In this document: in pieces, positions 34,601 to 34,883 of the stretch | Layout of the letters: the number at the start of each line of letters is the position of its first letter | Position numbering within the stretch: position 1 is the first letter of the stretch | Assembly: GCA_903874275.1 (NCBI GenBank) | Contig: CAIQRS010000113.1 | Coordinates: 1-34,883, forward strand | Origin: an uncultured Anaeromyxobacter sp. | GTDB lineage: Bacteria > Myxococcota > Myxococcia > Myxococcales > Anaeromyxobacteraceae | Reading direction: 5' to 3' | Length of the DNA stretch: 34,883 bases | Position numbers and translations under genes: made by a program | The notes under the pieces: model-generated | The model's input: only the letters and a program-made list of their open reading frames with translations | Told to the model about the DNA's origin: nothing | The model's database searches: none

Positions 34601-34847
34601 CGCAGAGCGGAAGGGAGGGGAAGAGCGCCTGGTTGGCGGCGCTGGCGACGCACTGCCCGGCGTACGGGTAGTTCACCTGGTAGTTGGTGCCCGACGGCCC
34701 CAGCGGGTTCTGGAGCGGGAAGGCTGCGTTGGCGGCCTTGGTGTTCGGGTTGAGCTTGGTGAACCCCACCTGGGCGGAGGCGGAGAATGCGAACGCGAGC
34801 CCCCCGGCCGCGGCGACAGCAACGAGTGCCCTCTGGATCTTGTGCAC
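31665..34847 (-). CDS. Large periplasmic multicopper oxidase, CotA-like
   Basis: 1060-residue precursor with a signal peptide (VAVAAAGGLAFAFSASAQ, cleavage near 26). Copper motifs are complete: HLHGG (416-420), WFHDHSIGKTHHN (485-497), HPMHPH (880-885) and HCH-x3-H (1039-1045) with the type 1 Cys1040 and axial Met1050 at the CotA spacing; HEDSEMMR follows. It should oxidise phenols, metal ions such as Mn(II) or Cu(I), or bilirubin-like substrates with oxygen. Ordinary CotA is about 510 residues; here about 330 residues precede the first cupredoxin domain and hold fourteen cysteines, and there are long loops at about 520-620 and 980-1030. GTG 34847 is fixed by AAGGAG seven bases upstream. Its promoter probably lies beyond the window end. 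Confidence 0.92.
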   Translation of the reverse strand: MHKIQRALVAVAAAGGLAFAFSASAQVGFTKLNPNTKAANAAFPLQNPLGPSGTNYQVNYPYAGQCVASAANQALFPSLPLCDSLASSSFTCEAGTGVSQRSAGGWAGCGAPSAFPFKTLLPLLPGPAAAGVPATPKFVWEVLNPPDYTPDPGVYSGADYYEIGLHEATGFQGLAAVGLFPNAGSLGLRCKDAAGAAVACTVPSGMQWTGLTCRVAGGCACPPDASAEFKAANCTVAGKIPAGNPLFTPIWGVGQINQGGGPVTGVLSNLGKCAVTVAKTCVAGAVAPSPFACPVVAATGVQETCNIFNPPLFNSKTPIGAPWSANNYVATWPSISIRGTTGRPVVVKWVNEFPNTHVLCPHPEAADWPCAIDRTFMGVKATIDHALAGPAATAVPPDGVNQYGSPQQPDNSWVTHLHGGEIPPSTDGFAMKWFGNSVTAAKYDMVGKNYVMPPFENPTNLTLKRPHGNFDVYTYPMIQEEATIWFHDHSIGKTHHNVIAGPAGFFPVKDPARHGSIPAALAWKGDGARQLTPANAYTWLDPLSEPRDALGIPKYDLFLAVQDRSFNEDGSINFSNGLGQTPLAPPPAGLGALGQTPVTAGVNPLVHPVWVPEYFGDHALVNGVLWPKKTVETGWYRLRIVNGSDSRCYTTGFLARTTAQAAPAPNTALVGNTAFYVVANDQGYLQRPVKTTSFTMCPGERYEILIDFGNLNGVGAFGNANVYMVNNAPAPFPAGFPPFAGALGASPWPDLNVIMRVDVRTPTAANGLGKGVRGCGMAGAPKFLTWDATKTWTANMATACMPKQPENVLDPTFVRITGPAPAGKPNIIRQVYLNEKIDGVTLMPLGMQLNGVPFEYKVTETPNFNTREVWKFINLTVDTHPMHPHLVKHQIVNRQGLDVMGFKTDLCGAATCQPGPSPGNEMQVVPNVDGLSALGLPFLIGAPVAPAPFESGWKDVVQVPPAMVTTIVADWTPRWLGAGVGTAANPVGTPTAPGSVGNPVNPAALPGACPTTNCTGTTSSLLTTGWTYEAVTSGPYVWHCHINSHEDSEMMRTSLVVPVQ

Positions 34848-34883
34848 GACTCTCTCCTTGAATTTCCGGTCGGCGGCGAAGTG

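Overview
This is a very GC-rich stretch, roughly 70% G+C by eye, with tightly packed genes, frequent GTG starts and many overlapping or near-overlapping gene ends. Codon bias, gene density and the gene mix (a large periplasmic multicopper oxidase, RND efflux, many exported proteins of unknown role) suggest a soil or sediment bacterium of the Myxococcota, possibly Anaeromyxobacter-like. That placement is an inference; no rRNA or other decisive marker is present. I see no tRNA, rRNA, CRISPR array, prophage or complete insertion sequence. There is no gene-free stretch longer than 300 bases; the longest is about 227 bases (12004-12230), and it is filled by a hairpin and a repeat-like element.

Layout. 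1-3.9 kb: the 3' part of an ArgJ-type acetyltransferase, an exported LppP/LprE-META protein, a PAP2 phosphatase and a membrane DUF4395-thioredoxin protein with a palindrome at its ribosome binding site. 3.9-7.5 kb (minus strand): an operon tsx-like porin -> AzgA-type purine permease -> UraA-type uracil permease, which makes a nucleoside/nucleobase uptake route across both membranes. 7.6-9.5 kb: a tightly coupled ATP-grasp ligase and esterase-fold hydrolase, an uncharacterised pair. 9.5-12.2 kb: a long-chain acyl-CoA synthetase, a putative zinc-binding hypothetical protein and a 181-bp inverted-repeat-bounded element. 12.2-14.8 kb: aspartate ammonia-lyase and periplasmic asparaginase, translationally coupled, giving asparagine -> aspartate -> fumarate. 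14.9-21.5 kb: a complete RND efflux operon (adaptor, pump, outer-membrane factor) behind a zinc-ribbon methyltransferase. 21.6-24.7 kb: an M1 metallopeptidase coupled to a polytopic membrane protein. 24.6-26.8 kb: an ECF-type sigma factor, an anchored c-type cytochrome and a diiron-oxygenase-like protein in one apparent operon. 27-31.6 kb: PH-domain and small membrane proteins, two family-2 glycosyltransferases, a hemolysin-III family protein and two exported proteins of unknown function. 31.7-34.8 kb: a 1060-residue multicopper oxidase with a long Cys-rich N-terminal extension.

The most unusual pieces are the sigma/cytochrome/diiron operon, the ATP-grasp/esterase pair, the extended multicopper oxidase and the small inverted-repeat-bounded element next to the asparaginase stop codon. 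All functions are read from motifs and context; no database search was run.
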